Assembly (NCBI GenBank): GCA_902565385.1
Contig: CACFEW010000003.1
Span: 1-64,000 of the forward strand
DNA from: an uncultured Pelagibacteraceae bacterium
GTDB lineage: Bacteria; Pseudomonadota; Alphaproteobacteria; Pelagibacterales; Pelagibacteraceae
Length of the DNA: 64,000 bases
Direction of reading: 5' to 3'
Shown: positions 40,717-55,149 of the stretch, piece after piece
Numbering within the stretch: the stretch's first letter is position 1
How the letters are laid out: each line of letters starts with the position of its first letter
Notes under the pieces: generated by a model
The model's database searches: none
What the model was told of the DNA's origin: nothing
What the model saw: the letters and a program-made list of their open reading frames with translations, nothing else
Translations under genes and position numbers: made by a program

Positions 40717-41407
40717 TTCTGTTAATAAAACATTCATTTTCGTAAGTTCAAATAAATTTATAATTATATCACTTGGTGAAGCAAATAAAATTAATTATAA
40801 AAAAGAAACTATTTTTAAAAATCAAAATACAAAATTTGATCTGGATCTATTCAGTGAATTTTTAAATGAAAACATTTTTAAAATTGAAAAAGAATTGGGT
40901 GAATTCATTAAAATTATCTATTTAATAATCGAAAATGAGGAAATTTTTTCAGTTGATTTTTCAATAAAAAATAAAATTAATGATACGCCTCTAAATGCAA
41001 AAATAATTAATAATCTGTTAATAGAAGCAAAGAATTATTGCGAAGAAACTTTAAAAAAATCAGAAGTTATTCATATGAAAATTGATCAATTTAATATTGA
41101 TAATGAACAATATAATTTTTTACCTGATAAAGATACCTGTAAGAGTTTATCTTTGGATCTAAGTTTTATATGTATACCCAATAATGTATTGAACAATTTT
41201 GAAAAAGTATTAAACAAATTCCAGATATCTATTTATAGGACAATTAGTTATCAGTACCTTTATAGCTTTTTAAACATTGACAGCAATAATTTAGAATTAG
41301 TTGTGCAAAAAATTCTGACCGGTTTTAACGAAAATGAAGTGATTTTAATGAAAAAAAAACCTAAGAATCCTGGTTTTTTTGAGAAATTTTTCAATTTTTT
41401 CAATTAA
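40706..41407 (+). CDS. truncated/divergent FtsA-like protein
   Basis: ftsA position after ftsQ; region 'SEVIHMKIDQFNIDNEQYNFLPDKDTCKSLSLDLSFICIPNNVLNNFEKVLNKF' resembles the FtsA SHS2 segment; C-terminal 'GFFEKFFNFFN' amphipathic; only 233 aa. Confidence 0.6.
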   Translation: MKSSSVNKTFIFVSSNKFIIISLGEANKINYKKETIFKNQNTKFDLDLFSEFLNENIFKIEKELGEFIKIIYLIIENEEIFSVDFSIKNKINDTPLNAKIINNLLIEAKNYCEETLKKSEVIHMKIDQFNIDNEQYNFLPDKDTCKSLSLDLSFICIPNNVLNNFEKVLNKFQISIYRTISYQYLYSFLNIDSNNLELVVQKILTGFNENEVILMKKKPKNPGFFEKFFNFFN

Positions 41408-41470
41408 TTTGTATTTTCTCGTAATATTTGTTGTTTTTAATTTAATGAGACTCAGGATTAATAGTAAGGC

Positions 41471-42391
41471 GTGTCTTTATTAAACCAAAAAACAATTAAA
41501 AAAAAAGTCTCCTTTAGCGGGATAGGTCTTCACAGTGGTAAGATAGTTAAGATTTGTATTAAACCTTCTGAGCCAGATACTGGAATTGTTTTCAAAAGAG
41601 TAGATTTAAAAGAAAATAATATTATTTATCCAAATTTCATGAACGTGAGTAATACAGCTCTTTGTACAACTATAAGCAATAGTTATGGCGCAAAAGTTTC
41701 AACAATTGAACATTTAATGGGAGCATTATTCGGACTTGGAATTGATAATGCTTTGGTAGAAATCGATAATGAGGAAGTTCCAATTTTAGATGGATCAGCC
41801 AAGTTGTTTATAAATGAAATTTTATCAGTAGGTTTAGAATCAAGTAATAAACCTATTAAGATCATAAAAATAAACAGAAAAGTAGAATTTAAAAATGATA
41901 ATAAGTTTATTACAATCGAACCTTCAAAGTTAAGTCTAGATATAGATTTTCAACTTAAGTACCAAAATCAAACTATTGGTAGCCAAAGAAATAAGATTAA
42001 CGTTTATGAGGATAATCTTGAAGAAATTTTTAATTCAAGAACATTTTGTTTATACGAGGATATTGAAGCAATTAAGAAAAATGGTCTAGCAAAAGGTGGA
42101 AGTTTAGAAAATGCGATAGTTGTTAAAGGAGAAAATATTTTAAATCCAGATGGTTTAAGAAATACGAAAGAATTTGTAAATCATAAAATTTTAGATTGTA
42201 TTGGTGATCTTTTTACCAGCGGATACAGAATGATAGCAAGTGTAAACTGTTCTCAGGGAGGTCACTTCATGACAAATAGTTTATTACGAAAAGTATTTGA
42301 AAATAAAGAAAATTTTTCAATTATTGAAATTCAAGAGAGAACACTACCTCATACATTAATTAACAGAAGCTTATTTAGATCAATCGCTTGA
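41471..42391 (+). CDS. lpxC: UDP-3-O-acyl-GlcNAc deacetylase LpxC
   Basis: 'SFSGIGLHSGK', 'STIEHLMGAL', 'HKILDCIGDL'; GTG start. Confidence 0.97.
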   Translation: MSLLNQKTIKKKVSFSGIGLHSGKIVKICIKPSEPDTGIVFKRVDLKENNIIYPNFMNVSNTALCTTISNSYGAKVSTIEHLMGALFGLGIDNALVEIDNEEVPILDGSAKLFINEILSVGLESSNKPIKIIKINRKVEFKNDNKFITIEPSKLSLDIDFQLKYQNQTIGSQRNKINVYEDNLEEIFNSRTFCLYEDIEAIKKNGLAKGGSLENAIVVKGENILNPDGLRNTKEFVNHKILDCIGDLFTSGYRMIASVNCSQGGHFMTNSLLRKVFENKENFSIIEIQERTLPHTLINRSLFRSIA

Positions 42392-42439
42392 TTAAATAAT
42401 CATCTTTAAAATTTTTTTCTTAGTATATATAATTGTAAT

Positions 42440-43273
42440 ATGTCTAAATTTAAAATTAGATTAATTTTCATCCTCATTTTACTTTTAAATTCCTGCAGTA
42501 AAAATGTAGAAGAAGTCAAATTAATTAAAGAAACTAGTCAAAATGAAGAAATGATTACTGCTTATCAAAAAGGCATGAGTTATATGGAGACAGGTGATTA
42601 TTTTGCAGCAAGTAAAAAATTCTTAGAGGTAGAAATTTTATTACCCCAATCTCAATGGGCACCAAAATCAGTTTTAATGGCATCATATTCTTACTATCTT
42701 CAAAATTATTATTCTTTAGCAATAGAAAACCTCAAAAGATATTTCAAAACTTATCCACAAGATAAGAATATGGCCTACGCACATTATCTTTTAGCAATGT
42801 GTTATTATGAAACTATTGAAGGTGAAAAAAAAGATTTGGCACCTTTAATCGCATCCAAAAAAGAATTAATTTTTGTTGTCGAAAATTACCCTGAAACTGA
42901 TTATGCTTATGATGCAAGATATAAGATTGATTTAATCAATGATATATTAGCCGCTAAAGAAGTTTATATTGGAAGACATTATATAAAAAAAAAAAAATGG
43001 ATACCGGCTCTTAATAGATTCAAAAACGTGCTTAAAAATTATGAAACTACAGATCATGTAGAGGAAGCAATTCATAGATTGGTGGAAATATATTATATAT
43101 TAGGCATGGAGGAAGAGTCTCTAAAATATGCATCATTGTTGGGCTATAATTATAATTCAGGAGAATGGTACAAAGAAACTTATAAAATTTTTAATAAAGA
43201 ATATAAAGTATCACTTCCAAATAAAAAAAAGAAAAAAAGTAAAATCCTAAGTAAAATAAAAAGTCTTTTTTAA
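42440..43273 (+). CDS. bamD: outer membrane assembly lipoprotein BamD
   Basis: Lipobox 'LLNSC' and tetratricopeptide-like repeats. Confidence 0.9.
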   Translation: MSKFKIRLIFILILLLNSCSKNVEEVKLIKETSQNEEMITAYQKGMSYMETGDYFAASKKFLEVEILLPQSQWAPKSVLMASYSYYLQNYYSLAIENLKRYFKTYPQDKNMAYAHYLLAMCYYETIEGEKKDLAPLIASKKELIFVVENYPETDYAYDARYKIDLINDILAAKEVYIGRHYIKKKKWIPALNRFKNVLKNYETTDHVEEAIHRLVEIYYILGMEEESLKYASLLGYNYNSGEWYKETYKIFNKEYKVSLPNKKKKKSKILSKIKSLF

Positions 43274-46984
<3,711 letters not shown>

Positions 46985-46988
<4 letters not shown>

Positions 46989-49021
46989 TTAATTCTCTTT
47001 TGATATCTAATCCAACCAGGACTTCTCTGAGAATTATCATCTAATTCAAGATCTTGATTAAACTCAAATTCATCAAATGATCCATCATTTTCATCAAAAA
47101 AAGAATTTTTTTCTAAGTTATTTTCTGGAAGTTCATCAATAAATCTTGATGCCATACTATCTATCCAATCTCCTTGATAAAATCTATTCATAGAAAAAGA
47201 AATAATCACATTTTTTTTTGCCCTGGTAATGCCAACATAAGCCAGTCTTCTCTCTTCCTCCAAACCATTGTGTCCCTTTTCTTCTATTGATTTTTGATGA
47301 GGAAATAATCCTTCTTCCCACCCGGGCAAAAAAACTATATCAAACTCTAATCCCTTTGCAGCATGCATTGTCATCATATTTATTTTTTCACCTTCCCAAT
47401 CTTGATCAATTGATGTCGCAAGTGACACATGATCTAAAAAACTCTCTAGGTTATCAAATTCTTTCATAGCGCTTAATAATTCTTTTATATTTTCTAAGCG
47501 ATTTTCGTTCTCAAGATCCTTTTTATTTTTAAGCATTGCAGAGTAACCTGATTCATCTAAGAGAATTTGTAACAATTTAACATGATTAAATTTCTTAATT
47601 TTGAGGTCGTTTCTCCACTTAGAAATTAAATCTAAAAATAAGTTTAGACCTAATTTTGCTTTAGGTTTTATAAGATTTTTATCCATCATTTTTCTTGCTG
47701 AATTTTCTAGACTTATTTTATTTTTTTTTGAATATTCATGGATAGTTTTTAAAGTACTATCACCAATAGCTCTTTTAGGATTATTAACTATTCTTTCAAA
47801 TGCTAAATCGTCTTTCTCTTGATGAATTAATCTTAAGTATGCAACACAATCTTTTATTTCAGCTCTCTCGTAAAATTTTATTCCGCCGATTATTCGATAA
47901 GGTAAGCCTATTTTTAAAAATCGTTCCTCAAATTCTCTTGTTTGAAAAATTGCTCTCACCAAAATTGCAATATTGTTAAGTGAAAATTTTTTCTTGAATT
48001 TTTCTATTTCATCTGAAATTCCTATTGCCTCATCTTTTCCATTTTTAAAACAATTTAACTTAATAAGGTCACCTTCAGACATTGAGGATTTTAATGTCTT
48101 ACCTACTCTATTTTGGTTATTAGAAATTAATTTAGAAGCAACAGATAATATATTTTTTGATGATCTATAATTTTGTTCTAATCTAATCACTTTTGTATTT
48201 TTATAGATTTTATCAAAGTCTAAAAAATTTTTAATTTCAGCACCTCTCCAACTATAAATTGATTGATCATCATCGCCTACACAACATATATTCTTATTTT
48301 TCTCTGCTAATAAATCTAACCATTTGCTTTGAATAAAATTTGTATCTTGATATTCATCAACAAGTATATATTTAAAATTTTTAGAATAGATTTGCCTTAT
48401 ATCATTATTTTTTTCTAAAATTTTTACTGAATGTAAAATTAAATCTCCAAAATCACAGGCATTTAGCTCAGTAAGTTTTTGTTGGTAAATTTTATAAACT
48501 GGTAAAATTATTTTTTCATAAATGTCTTTATGATTTATTTTTACTTCATGTGGGTACATCCCCTTATTTTTCCATTTATCTATATTTGCAATAACGAATC
48601 TAGGTGAAATTTGTTTAATATCAATATTCTCACTTTTGCAAATATTTTTGATAAGTCTGATTTGATCATCAGTGTCAATAATTGTGAAATTATAATTTAA
48701 GCCAACTGCTGATGCATGTTTTCTTAATAATTTTGCACAAATTGAATGAAATGTACCTAACCAAGACAAACCAGTTGCTGATGATCCAAGAATTTTACTT
48801 ACTCTGTTTTCCATTTCCTTTGCAGCTTTATTTGTGAAAGTAACTGCAAGTATCTGATTTGGGAAAGCTTTCTTATTTTTAATTATATGGGCGATTCTGC
48901 TTGTTAAAACCTTAGTTTTTCCTGAACCCGCACCTGCAACAATTAATAATGGCCCTTCTAAAGATAATACAGCCTGCTTTTGCGCTTCATTTAAATTTTT
49001 TAGATAATCGGAGTTTACCAT
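46985..49021 (-). CDS. uvrD: ATP-dependent helicase UvrD/PcrA
   Basis: 'VAGAGSGKTKVL', 'VDEYQDTN', 'GDDDQSIYSWRGA', 'TMHAAKGLEF'. Confidence 0.97.
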
Positions 49022-49053
49022 TCAAATAATTCAATTATAAGTTTCAACAATTT

Positions 49054-50637
49054 ATGTTTATTTTTAATTTTTATAAAAAAAAATTTAGAAAATTATTATT
49101 ATCAATAAATAAAATTTTAGATAGTTTTTTTAATGAGTTAGCAAGATCAAAAAGCCAAAAAAATAAGCGTGAACCTATTAAAAAAAAACTCATTTATTTA
49201 GAGCATAAGATTGAAAATTTTTTTAATAAATTTAAAGAATTAAAAAAATACAATCAGAACAAGAAAAAATTAAGTTTTTTCAGGGATAAAGTAGTCTTAT
49301 CAATCACAATAATATTTTTGTTATTTGTGAGTTATTTCTCTTTGCCTGTTTTTTATAATAAAGACGAAACGAGAGATTTCTTAAAAAATCAAATTTTAAA
49401 TATTTATGGAATTGAGATTAGATTTAATGAAAAAGTAAGTTATGGTTTATTACCAAAACCTTTTTTTTACACAAAAAATTTAGATATTATTCATCAAGAT
49501 AAAATTTTAGGAACTTCTGAATATTCTAAATTCTATATTTCTTTGAATAATTTTTTTTCTTTCAAAAAATTGAATATTAAAGATGTGATATTTGAAGATA
49601 CAGAGTTTAATATTAATGCAAATAACATAAATTTTTTTAAAAAAACTTTAAATAAATCAAAGCAACTGGATGAGTTTTTTCTTAAGAAAACAAAATTTTT
49701 TTATAAAGATGAAAATGATGAATTATTGTTTTTATCAAAAGCAGATAACTTAAAATTTTTTTATGATGATAAAAACAATTTACAAAAAGTTAAGTCATCT
49801 TTTGAAATCTTTAATATTCCTTTTAAGCTACATATTTTCGACAATAAAGAAAATAATGAAAGAAGTTTAGAACTAATTTCAAAAAAAATAAGATTAGATA
49901 TAAATAGTTCCTTTAAATATATAGATAAAAAAATTAATGGATTTTTAGATATAGATTTATTTAATAAGAGCAACTCATTTACTTACATAATTGATAATGA
50001 TAAACTCAACTTTTTATCAGAAGATGAGAAATTTGGTGGAGTTATTAATTTTAAACCATTTTATTTTTCAACAAACCTAAATTTTGATTATATAAGCCAA
50101 AAAAAGATATTCCAGAGTGAGTCCTTAATTCTCGATGTACTTGACTCGGAGTTATTAAGTAATCCAAATTTAAGTTCAATCATAAATGTGAAAGTAAATA
50201 AAATTGATAAATTTGAGTATCTGACCGATCTTGTTTTGGAAATTCAATTAAATAATGGCAAAATTTTAATGAGTAATTTCTACGCTAAATGGAACAAATC
50301 AGTATTAATAAAATCAGACGATATTGAGTTTGCAAATAATAAAAATGAAAAAAAATTGATTGGTGAAATTTTATTTGATTTTAATGATGTAGAAAAATTT
50401 TTTAGATATTTTCAAATAAAAAGAAATTACAGAAATGTCTTTAGCGAAATAAGAGCGGATTTTGTCTATGATTTTAATCAGGATAAATTAACCTTTAATA
50501 ATCTTAAAATAGATAATAAATCTAATCAAGTTCTTGAAACGTTTTTAGAAGACTATGATAAGAAAAACAAAAATTTATTTAATAAAGTAACTTTCAGAAA
50601 TTTTGTAAAAGAATTTTTTCAAGTTTATGCTGGGTAA
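49054..50637 (+). CDS. AsmA-like membrane-anchored protein
   Basis: TM near residue 85 followed by AsmA-type '[27 protein letters not shown]'. Confidence 0.5.
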   Translation: MFIFNFYKKKFRKLLLSINKILDSFFNELARSKSQKNKREPIKKKLIYLEHKIENFFNKFKELKKYNQNKKKLSFFRDKVVLSITIIFLLFVSYFSLPVFYNKDETRDFLKNQILNIYGIEIRFNEKVSYGLLPKPFFYTKNLDIIHQDKILGTSEYSKFYISLNNFFSFKKLNIKDVIFEDTEFNINANNINFFKKTLNKSKQLDEFFLKKTKFFYKDENDELLFLSKADNLKFFYDDKNNLQKVKSSFEIFNIPFKLHIFDNKENNERSLELISKKIRLDINSSFKYIDKKINGFLDIDLFNKSNSFTYIIDNDKLNFLSEDEKFGGVINFKPFYFSTNLNFDYISQKKIFQSESLILDVLDSELLSNPNLSSIINVKVNKIDKFEYLTDLVLEIQLNNGKILMSNFYAKWNKSVLIKSDDIEFANNKNEKKLIGEILFDFNDVEKFFRYFQIKRNYRNVFSEIRADFVYDFNQDKLTFNNLKIDNKSNQVLETFLEDYDKKNKNLFNKVTFRNFVKEFFQVYAG

Positions 50638-52013
50638 ATCATTTTTTTTGGATTTACAATTTTATCATATTCTTTCTCACTGATTAATTTTGATTTTAAA
50701 GCCTCATGCTTTAAAGTAGTTTTGTTCTTAAGAGCTAACTTTGCTATTTTGGCCGAGTTATCATATCCAATGTGTGGAGCGAGCGCAGTTACTAACATTA
50801 AAGAGTTATCCAAATACTCTTTAATTTTCATTTTATCTGCCCTTAATCCCCTGACACAGTAAAGTGTGAAGTTTTTAATACTATCGGCTAGTAAATTGAT
50901 GGATTGCAAAATATTATGAGCGATTAACGGCTTAAAAACATTTAGCTCAAAATGTCCATGTGAACCAGCCATTGTTATTCCATTATGATTTCCAATTACT
51001 TTTACACAAACCATTGTAACTGCCTCAGATTGGGTTGGATTTACTTTACCAGGCATAATCGATGATCCTGGTTCATTAGCTGGTAAAATCAATTCACCAT
51101 ACCCTGCTCTTGGCCCAGAACCCAAAAACCTAATATCATTTGCAATTTTCATTAAACTTACAGCTGTAGTATTTAGTGTACCAGAAAAATTAACAATTTC
51201 ATCATGTGCTGCAAGAGCAGCAAATTTATTTTTTGTTGGTTTAAATGGTAGCTTAGTTATCTTTTTTATTTCATTTATAATTTTTTTATCAAAATTTTTT
51301 TTACTATTAATTCCAGTTCCAACAGCTGTTCCACCTTGAGCAAGAAAATAAATTTCATTTAAAGCGTTCTTTACTCTTTTAATACAGTCCTCAATTTGAG
51401 ATTGGTAACCAGAAAATTCTTGACCTAAAGAAAGCGGAGTTGCATCTTGCAGGTGTGTTCTTCCAACTTTAATTATATTTCTAAATTGTAAAACTTTTTT
51501 TTTTAGTTCTTTATTTAATAATATTAAAGAGGGTAATAATTTATTTTTTGTCTCCATTGCTATGGCAATGTGCATTGAAGTTGGAAAAACATCATTAGTT
51601 GATTGTGACTTATTTACATGATCATTCGGATGAACAGGCTTTTTTGAACCTTTTTTGCCACCTAGTTTTTCTATTGCTCTGTTAGCTATAACTTCATTTA
51701 CATTCATATTTGTTTGGGTACCAGATCCAGTTTGCCAAACTTTTAATGGAAAGTGGTTATCAAGTTTTCCTGAAATAATTTCATCTGATGCAGTGATTAT
51801 TGCATTTGTAATCTTAGGGGAAATCTGTTTTTCTTTTTGATGAACTCTCGCAGCAGCTTTTTTAATAATTGCTATAGATTTAATTAATATTGGCCTAACT
51901 AAAAAATCTCCTATATCAAAATATTTTTTTGATCTTTGAGTTGAAGCACCCCAATACTTATCATCGGGTACATTAATTGATCCAATACTGTCGTATTCTT
52001 TACGATATTTCAT
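50625..52013 (-). CDS. fumC: class II fumarate hydratase
   Basis: '[13 protein letters not shown]', '[16 protein letters not shown]', '[15 protein letters not shown]'. Confidence 0.97.
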   Translation of the reverse strand: MKYRKEYDSIGSINVPDDKYWGASTQRSKKYFDIGDFLVRPILIKSIAIIKKAAARVHQKEKQISPKITNAIITASDEIISGKLDNHFPLKVWQTGSGTQTNMNVNEVIANRAIEKLGGKKGSKKPVHPNDHVNKSQSTNDVFPTSMHIAIAMETKNKLLPSLILLNKELKKKVLQFRNIIKVGRTHLQDATPLSLGQEFSGYQSQIEDCIKRVKNALNEIYFLAQGGTAVGTGINSKKNFDKKIINEIKKITKLPFKPTKNKFAALAAHDEIVNFSGTLNTTAVSLMKIANDIRFLGSGPRAGYGELILPANEPGSSIMPGKVNPTQSEAVTMVCVKVIGNHNGITMAGSHGHFELNVFKPLIAHNILQSINLLADSIKNFTLYCVRGLRADKMKIKEYLDNSLMLVTALAPHIGYDNSAKIAKLALKNKTTLKHEALKSKLISEKEYDKIVNPKKMIYPA

Positions 52014-52066
52014 TGATAATTAAAGATTATTTATATAATAAAAATCAGTTAACTAATAGGAGCAAA

Positions 52067-52435
52067 ATGACAAATTTTGAAAAAGTAGGTACTTTTATGA
52101 AAACTTTTGGTCAAGAGGTTAAATCAAAACCTTCATTAAGCACTGATAAGATAAATAATCTTAGATTGAGTCTTATAAAAGAAGAATTAGATGAATTAAA
52201 AGATGCAATTCATAAAAAAGATTTAGTTGAGGTAGCTGATGCTTTAACTGATATTTTATATGTAACTTACGGAGCAGGCCACGCTTTCGGTATAAATCTT
52301 GACAGATGTTTTGACGAAGTTCAAAACTCTAACATGAGTAAGTTAGATAATGATGGTAAACCAATTTATAATGAAAATGGTAAAGTTATGAAAGGACCAA
52401 ATTATTTCAAGCCAAACTTAAGTAAGTTTGTTTAA
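52067..52435 (+). CDS. MazG-like / phosphoribosyl-ATP pyrophosphohydrolase-type nucleotide hydrolase
   Basis: 'LIKEELDELKDAIHKKDLVEVADALTDILYVTYG'; ATG at 52067. Confidence 0.85.
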   Translation: MTNFEKVGTFMKTFGQEVKSKPSLSTDKINNLRLSLIKEELDELKDAIHKKDLVEVADALTDILYVTYGAGHAFGINLDRCFDEVQNSNMSKLDNDGKPIYNENGKVMKGPNYFKPNLSKFV

Positions 52436-52446
52436 AATTTTATAAT

Positions 52447-53466
52447 ATGAAAAAAATGTTAATCTATTCGCTAATCTTTATTTTTTTCTTTGAAATTACT
52501 TCAATAATATTTACTAAGTATAAATTATTTATATTTAATGAAATACCCAAATATTCATTTAAAGAAACAAATTTATTTGATTGGGAAGAAAAAGATGAGA
52601 ATGGAATTAATTGGCACAAAAAAAACTATAAATCAAGTCATTCAAGTAGATGTTTTGATGTAAGTTATGAGTTTAATAATGTTGGCGCTAGAGACGTAAA
52701 TGATTATTTTACTAATGATGCGAAAAAATCGATTATATTAATTGGAGATAGTTTTGCTAAAGGATATGGAGTTGATTTAGATAATACTTTTGCAAAGATT
52801 GTAGAAAAAAGAATTGGAAAAAAAGTTTTAAATTTTGGTTTTTCTGGATCTGACCCAAAAACACAAGTTGAAAAATTTATTAATGATGGATCTAATCAAA
52901 ATTTTGATGAACTGATTTATTTCTTTCTTCCAACCAACGATTACTCATCTAATCCTAAAAAAGAAGAAAAAATTGATTATAGTGAAAAGAATTTTTTTTC
53001 AGGGATTGACTTGATGAAAATTAAATACGGTATAGCAAATTTTTTAGCCCGTTTTACATATTCTTATAATTTTTTGAGATCCACGGCATATCTTTTAGAT
53101 ATTAATTTTGACAATAATTATAAAAATCTATCCTACTTTTATAAAAATCATGAAAATATTGACTATACCTTCAATTATATTGATAAAATTTTAAGTTATA
53201 AAGATGTAAAATCTTACATTGTTATCATCCCTATAATTCATGATATAAATATTTATCAAAAATATAAAGTTAACTATAAAAATCTTTATTGGTACAAAGA
53301 GATTAATAAATTAGCAGATATTAACAATTCAAAAATTATTGATCTAATGGATTTTGTTGATTTTAATATAAAGTCTAAATATTTTCATTCATGTGATGGA
53401 CATTGGAATAATTATGGTAACGAATTTGCTGCAATTTCTTTTTTAAAAATTTATAGAGAGGACTGA
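52447..53466 (+). CDS. SGNH/GDSL-hydrolase-like protein
   Basis: N-terminal TM, 'IILIGDSFAKGYGVD', C-terminal 'DGHWNNYGNEFAA'. Confidence 0.75.
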   Translation: MKKMLIYSLIFIFFFEITSIIFTKYKLFIFNEIPKYSFKETNLFDWEEKDENGINWHKKNYKSSHSSRCFDVSYEFNNVGARDVNDYFTNDAKKSIILIGDSFAKGYGVDLDNTFAKIVEKRIGKKVLNFGFSGSDPKTQVEKFINDGSNQNFDELIYFFLPTNDYSSNPKKEEKIDYSEKNFFSGIDLMKIKYGIANFLARFTYSYNFLRSTAYLLDINFDNNYKNLSYFYKNHENIDYTFNYIDKILSYKDVKSYIVIIPIIHDINIYQKYKVNYKNLYWYKEINKLADINNSKIIDLMDFVDFNIKSKYFHSCDGHWNNYGNEFAAISFLKIYRED

Positions 53467-53470
53467 TATA

Positions 53471-53513
53471 TCACTCAAATTTTTTCTCCATAGAAGAGAA
53501 AAAAAAACGAGTG
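53471..53513 (+). terminator. hairpin (TCACTC-aaa-TTTTTTCTC ... GAGAAAAAA-aac-GAGTGA)
   Basis: Inverted repeat just after the SGNH gene. Confidence 0.6.
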
Positions 53514-53544
53514 ACCTGAAAAAGACTTTTGTTTTATTTTTTTG

Positions 53545-53558
53545 AGGGGCGTTCTGTT
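53545..53558 (+). repeat. 14-bp direct repeat AGGGGCGTTCTGTT, distal copy
   Basis: Identical to 55192-55205 inside the tmRNA gene. Confidence 0.85.
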
Positions 53559-53605
53559 TCTCGTCCCTTGATTAATAATATACAGAATATAACACTTTTT
53601 CAAAA

Positions 53606-53672
53606 ACTTCGTGTAAAACTTCGTGTAGTGTTTTGCTCATTTTGCCGATTTCTTGACTTTCAACTTCGTGTA
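53606..53672 (+). repeat. three ACTTCGTGTA repeats (53606, 53618, 53663)
   Basis: Read directly. Confidence 0.9.
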
Positions 53673-53696
53673 TTTCTATAATGCACAGATTAAATA

Positions 53697-54203
53697 ATGA
53701 AGTCATCAAATAAAAACATAAGTAACAAAAATGCCAGAGGTAGTGCGGCACAATTCTATGTTGCAGGAGAACTTTGTAGAAGAGACTTAGTTGCTGTAGT
53801 TACAATGGGTAATACTCCTAATACAGATGTTTTGTGTAGTAATGTAGAAGGCACCAAGTTTGTTCATATACAAGTTAAAACATTTCCACCTGGAAACAGA
53901 AAAGTAACAGTTGGAATGAAAGCGGAAAAAGACTTTGGTAAAAATTTTATTTGGGTTTTAGCAGGAATACCACCAAAAGGAGACAAAAGTGATTTTGTTT
54001 ATTATGTTGTTCCATCAAGTGAGGTGTCTAAAAATGTTAAAAGAATGCACTTAGAATATATCTCTCAACCAGGTAAAAAAGGTCAACAAAGAAAAGATTC
54101 TAGTATGAGAGTTATTTTCATTCCACCTTTTAAAGATCCATCCGGATGGTCTATTGAGAAATACAAAAATAGATGGGATTTAATTGAAGACTTGCTAAGA
54201 TAA
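53697..54203 (+). CDS. PD-(D/E)XK-nuclease-like protein
   Basis: 'AAQFYVAGELCRRDLVAVVTMGNTPNTDVLCSNVEGTKFVHIQVKTF' (E...D...QxK). Confidence 0.6.
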   Translation: MKSSNKNISNKNARGSAAQFYVAGELCRRDLVAVVTMGNTPNTDVLCSNVEGTKFVHIQVKTFPPGNRKVTVGMKAEKDFGKNFIWVLAGIPPKGDKSDFVYYVVPSSEVSKNVKRMHLEYISQPGKKGQQRKDSSMRVIFIPPFKDPSGWSIEKYKNRWDLIEDLLR

Positions 54204-54226
54204 TAAATAGACAATTGGAATTGATT

Positions 54227-55051
54227 ATGAAAGTAATTATCTTATATCTGTTTAAAGTATTAATTCTTATTTTTTTACACTCTAATTCACTTGCTGAGAT
54301 AAAATATAAAACTTATAAGGAATTGCCTTGTAAATTTAATAACGCAGAAGTTGGAAACTCTGCATATCCAAGAGATGAAATTGATAAGACATATAAAAAA
54401 AAATTTAATAGATGTGTTGATAAAAGATATGGTTTTAAACCTTTGTTTTATCCTAAAGATGGAACATCGATTAGTGTAAAGTATAAAACCCCAATATTTG
54501 CAGTCACAGATTTTGAGTTTGTTTTTGGTAGAGACTATGGAGCACAATATAGATGTCATGTAAAAAAAGGAACCAAAGGTTTTAATAAAAAAATGGCAGG
54601 ATCCATGAAGATTAAAGTTCCGGACCCTTATAATCCTGATGTCATGAGAAAATGTCAAAAACCTTATGATGGAATAGAATTAATTTTTAAGGATTTAAAA
54701 TCTGGAGATCATATTAGATATTATCATTTATCTTCAACACCAGTTGTTCCTGGTTTTGGTGTTGGTAAGTGCAAACTACCTTTAATGAAAGATAGAACTT
54801 TAAATCATACAAGAAGTTATTTTTTTTGTGGTGGTGTATCTAAAGAAAAATTTAAAAAAGGAGAAATTATAGGATATTCAGGTTCCGCAGGAAATAAAGA
54901 ACATTTTGGTTTTAATATTAAAAGAGATGGTAAATGGTTGATTGCACCCGAGGATCAGTCAGTTTGGGAGAGTTTACCTACAGAGTCAGAATTCTATTTA
55001 TTGCCAGTTATGAGCAAAAAATATTTAAAAAAAATTGGTGTTTTAAATTAA
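54227..55051 (+). CDS. secreted M23-like (degenerate) peptidase-fold protein
   Basis: Signal peptide; 'GDHIRYYHLSS...KKGEIIGYSGSAGNKEHFGFNI' with second HxH histidine replaced. Confidence 0.5.
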   Translation: MKVIILYLFKVLILIFLHSNSLAEIKYKTYKELPCKFNNAEVGNSAYPRDEIDKTYKKKFNRCVDKRYGFKPLFYPKDGTSISVKYKTPIFAVTDFEFVFGRDYGAQYRCHVKKGTKGFNKKMAGSMKIKVPDPYNPDVMRKCQKPYDGIELIFKDLKSGDHIRYYHLSSTPVVPGFGVGKCKLPLMKDRTLNHTRSYFFCGGVSKEKFKKGEIIGYSGSAGNKEHFGFNIKRDGKWLIAPEDQSVWESLPTESEFYLLPVMSKKYLKKIGVLN

Positions 55052-55112
55052 TTCTTTTAAAAAAATGTTATACGCGCAAATGCGACTATAACGGTTCGGA
55101 ACTAGACTTCAA

Positions 55113-55143
55113 ACTTCGTGTAAACTTCGTGTAAAACTTCGTG
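55113..55143 (+). repeat. three ACTTCGTG(TA) repeats (55113, 55124, 55136)
   Basis: Read directly; third copy diverges at the last two bases. Confidence 0.9.
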
Positions 55144-55149
55144 CTGTTC

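Noticed and set aside
54287-54658. Minus ORF inside the M23-like gene
   Set aside because: Antisense shadow.
54934-55134. + strand ORF 54934-55134
   Set aside because: Out of frame over the M23-like gene and the ACTTCGTGTA repeats.
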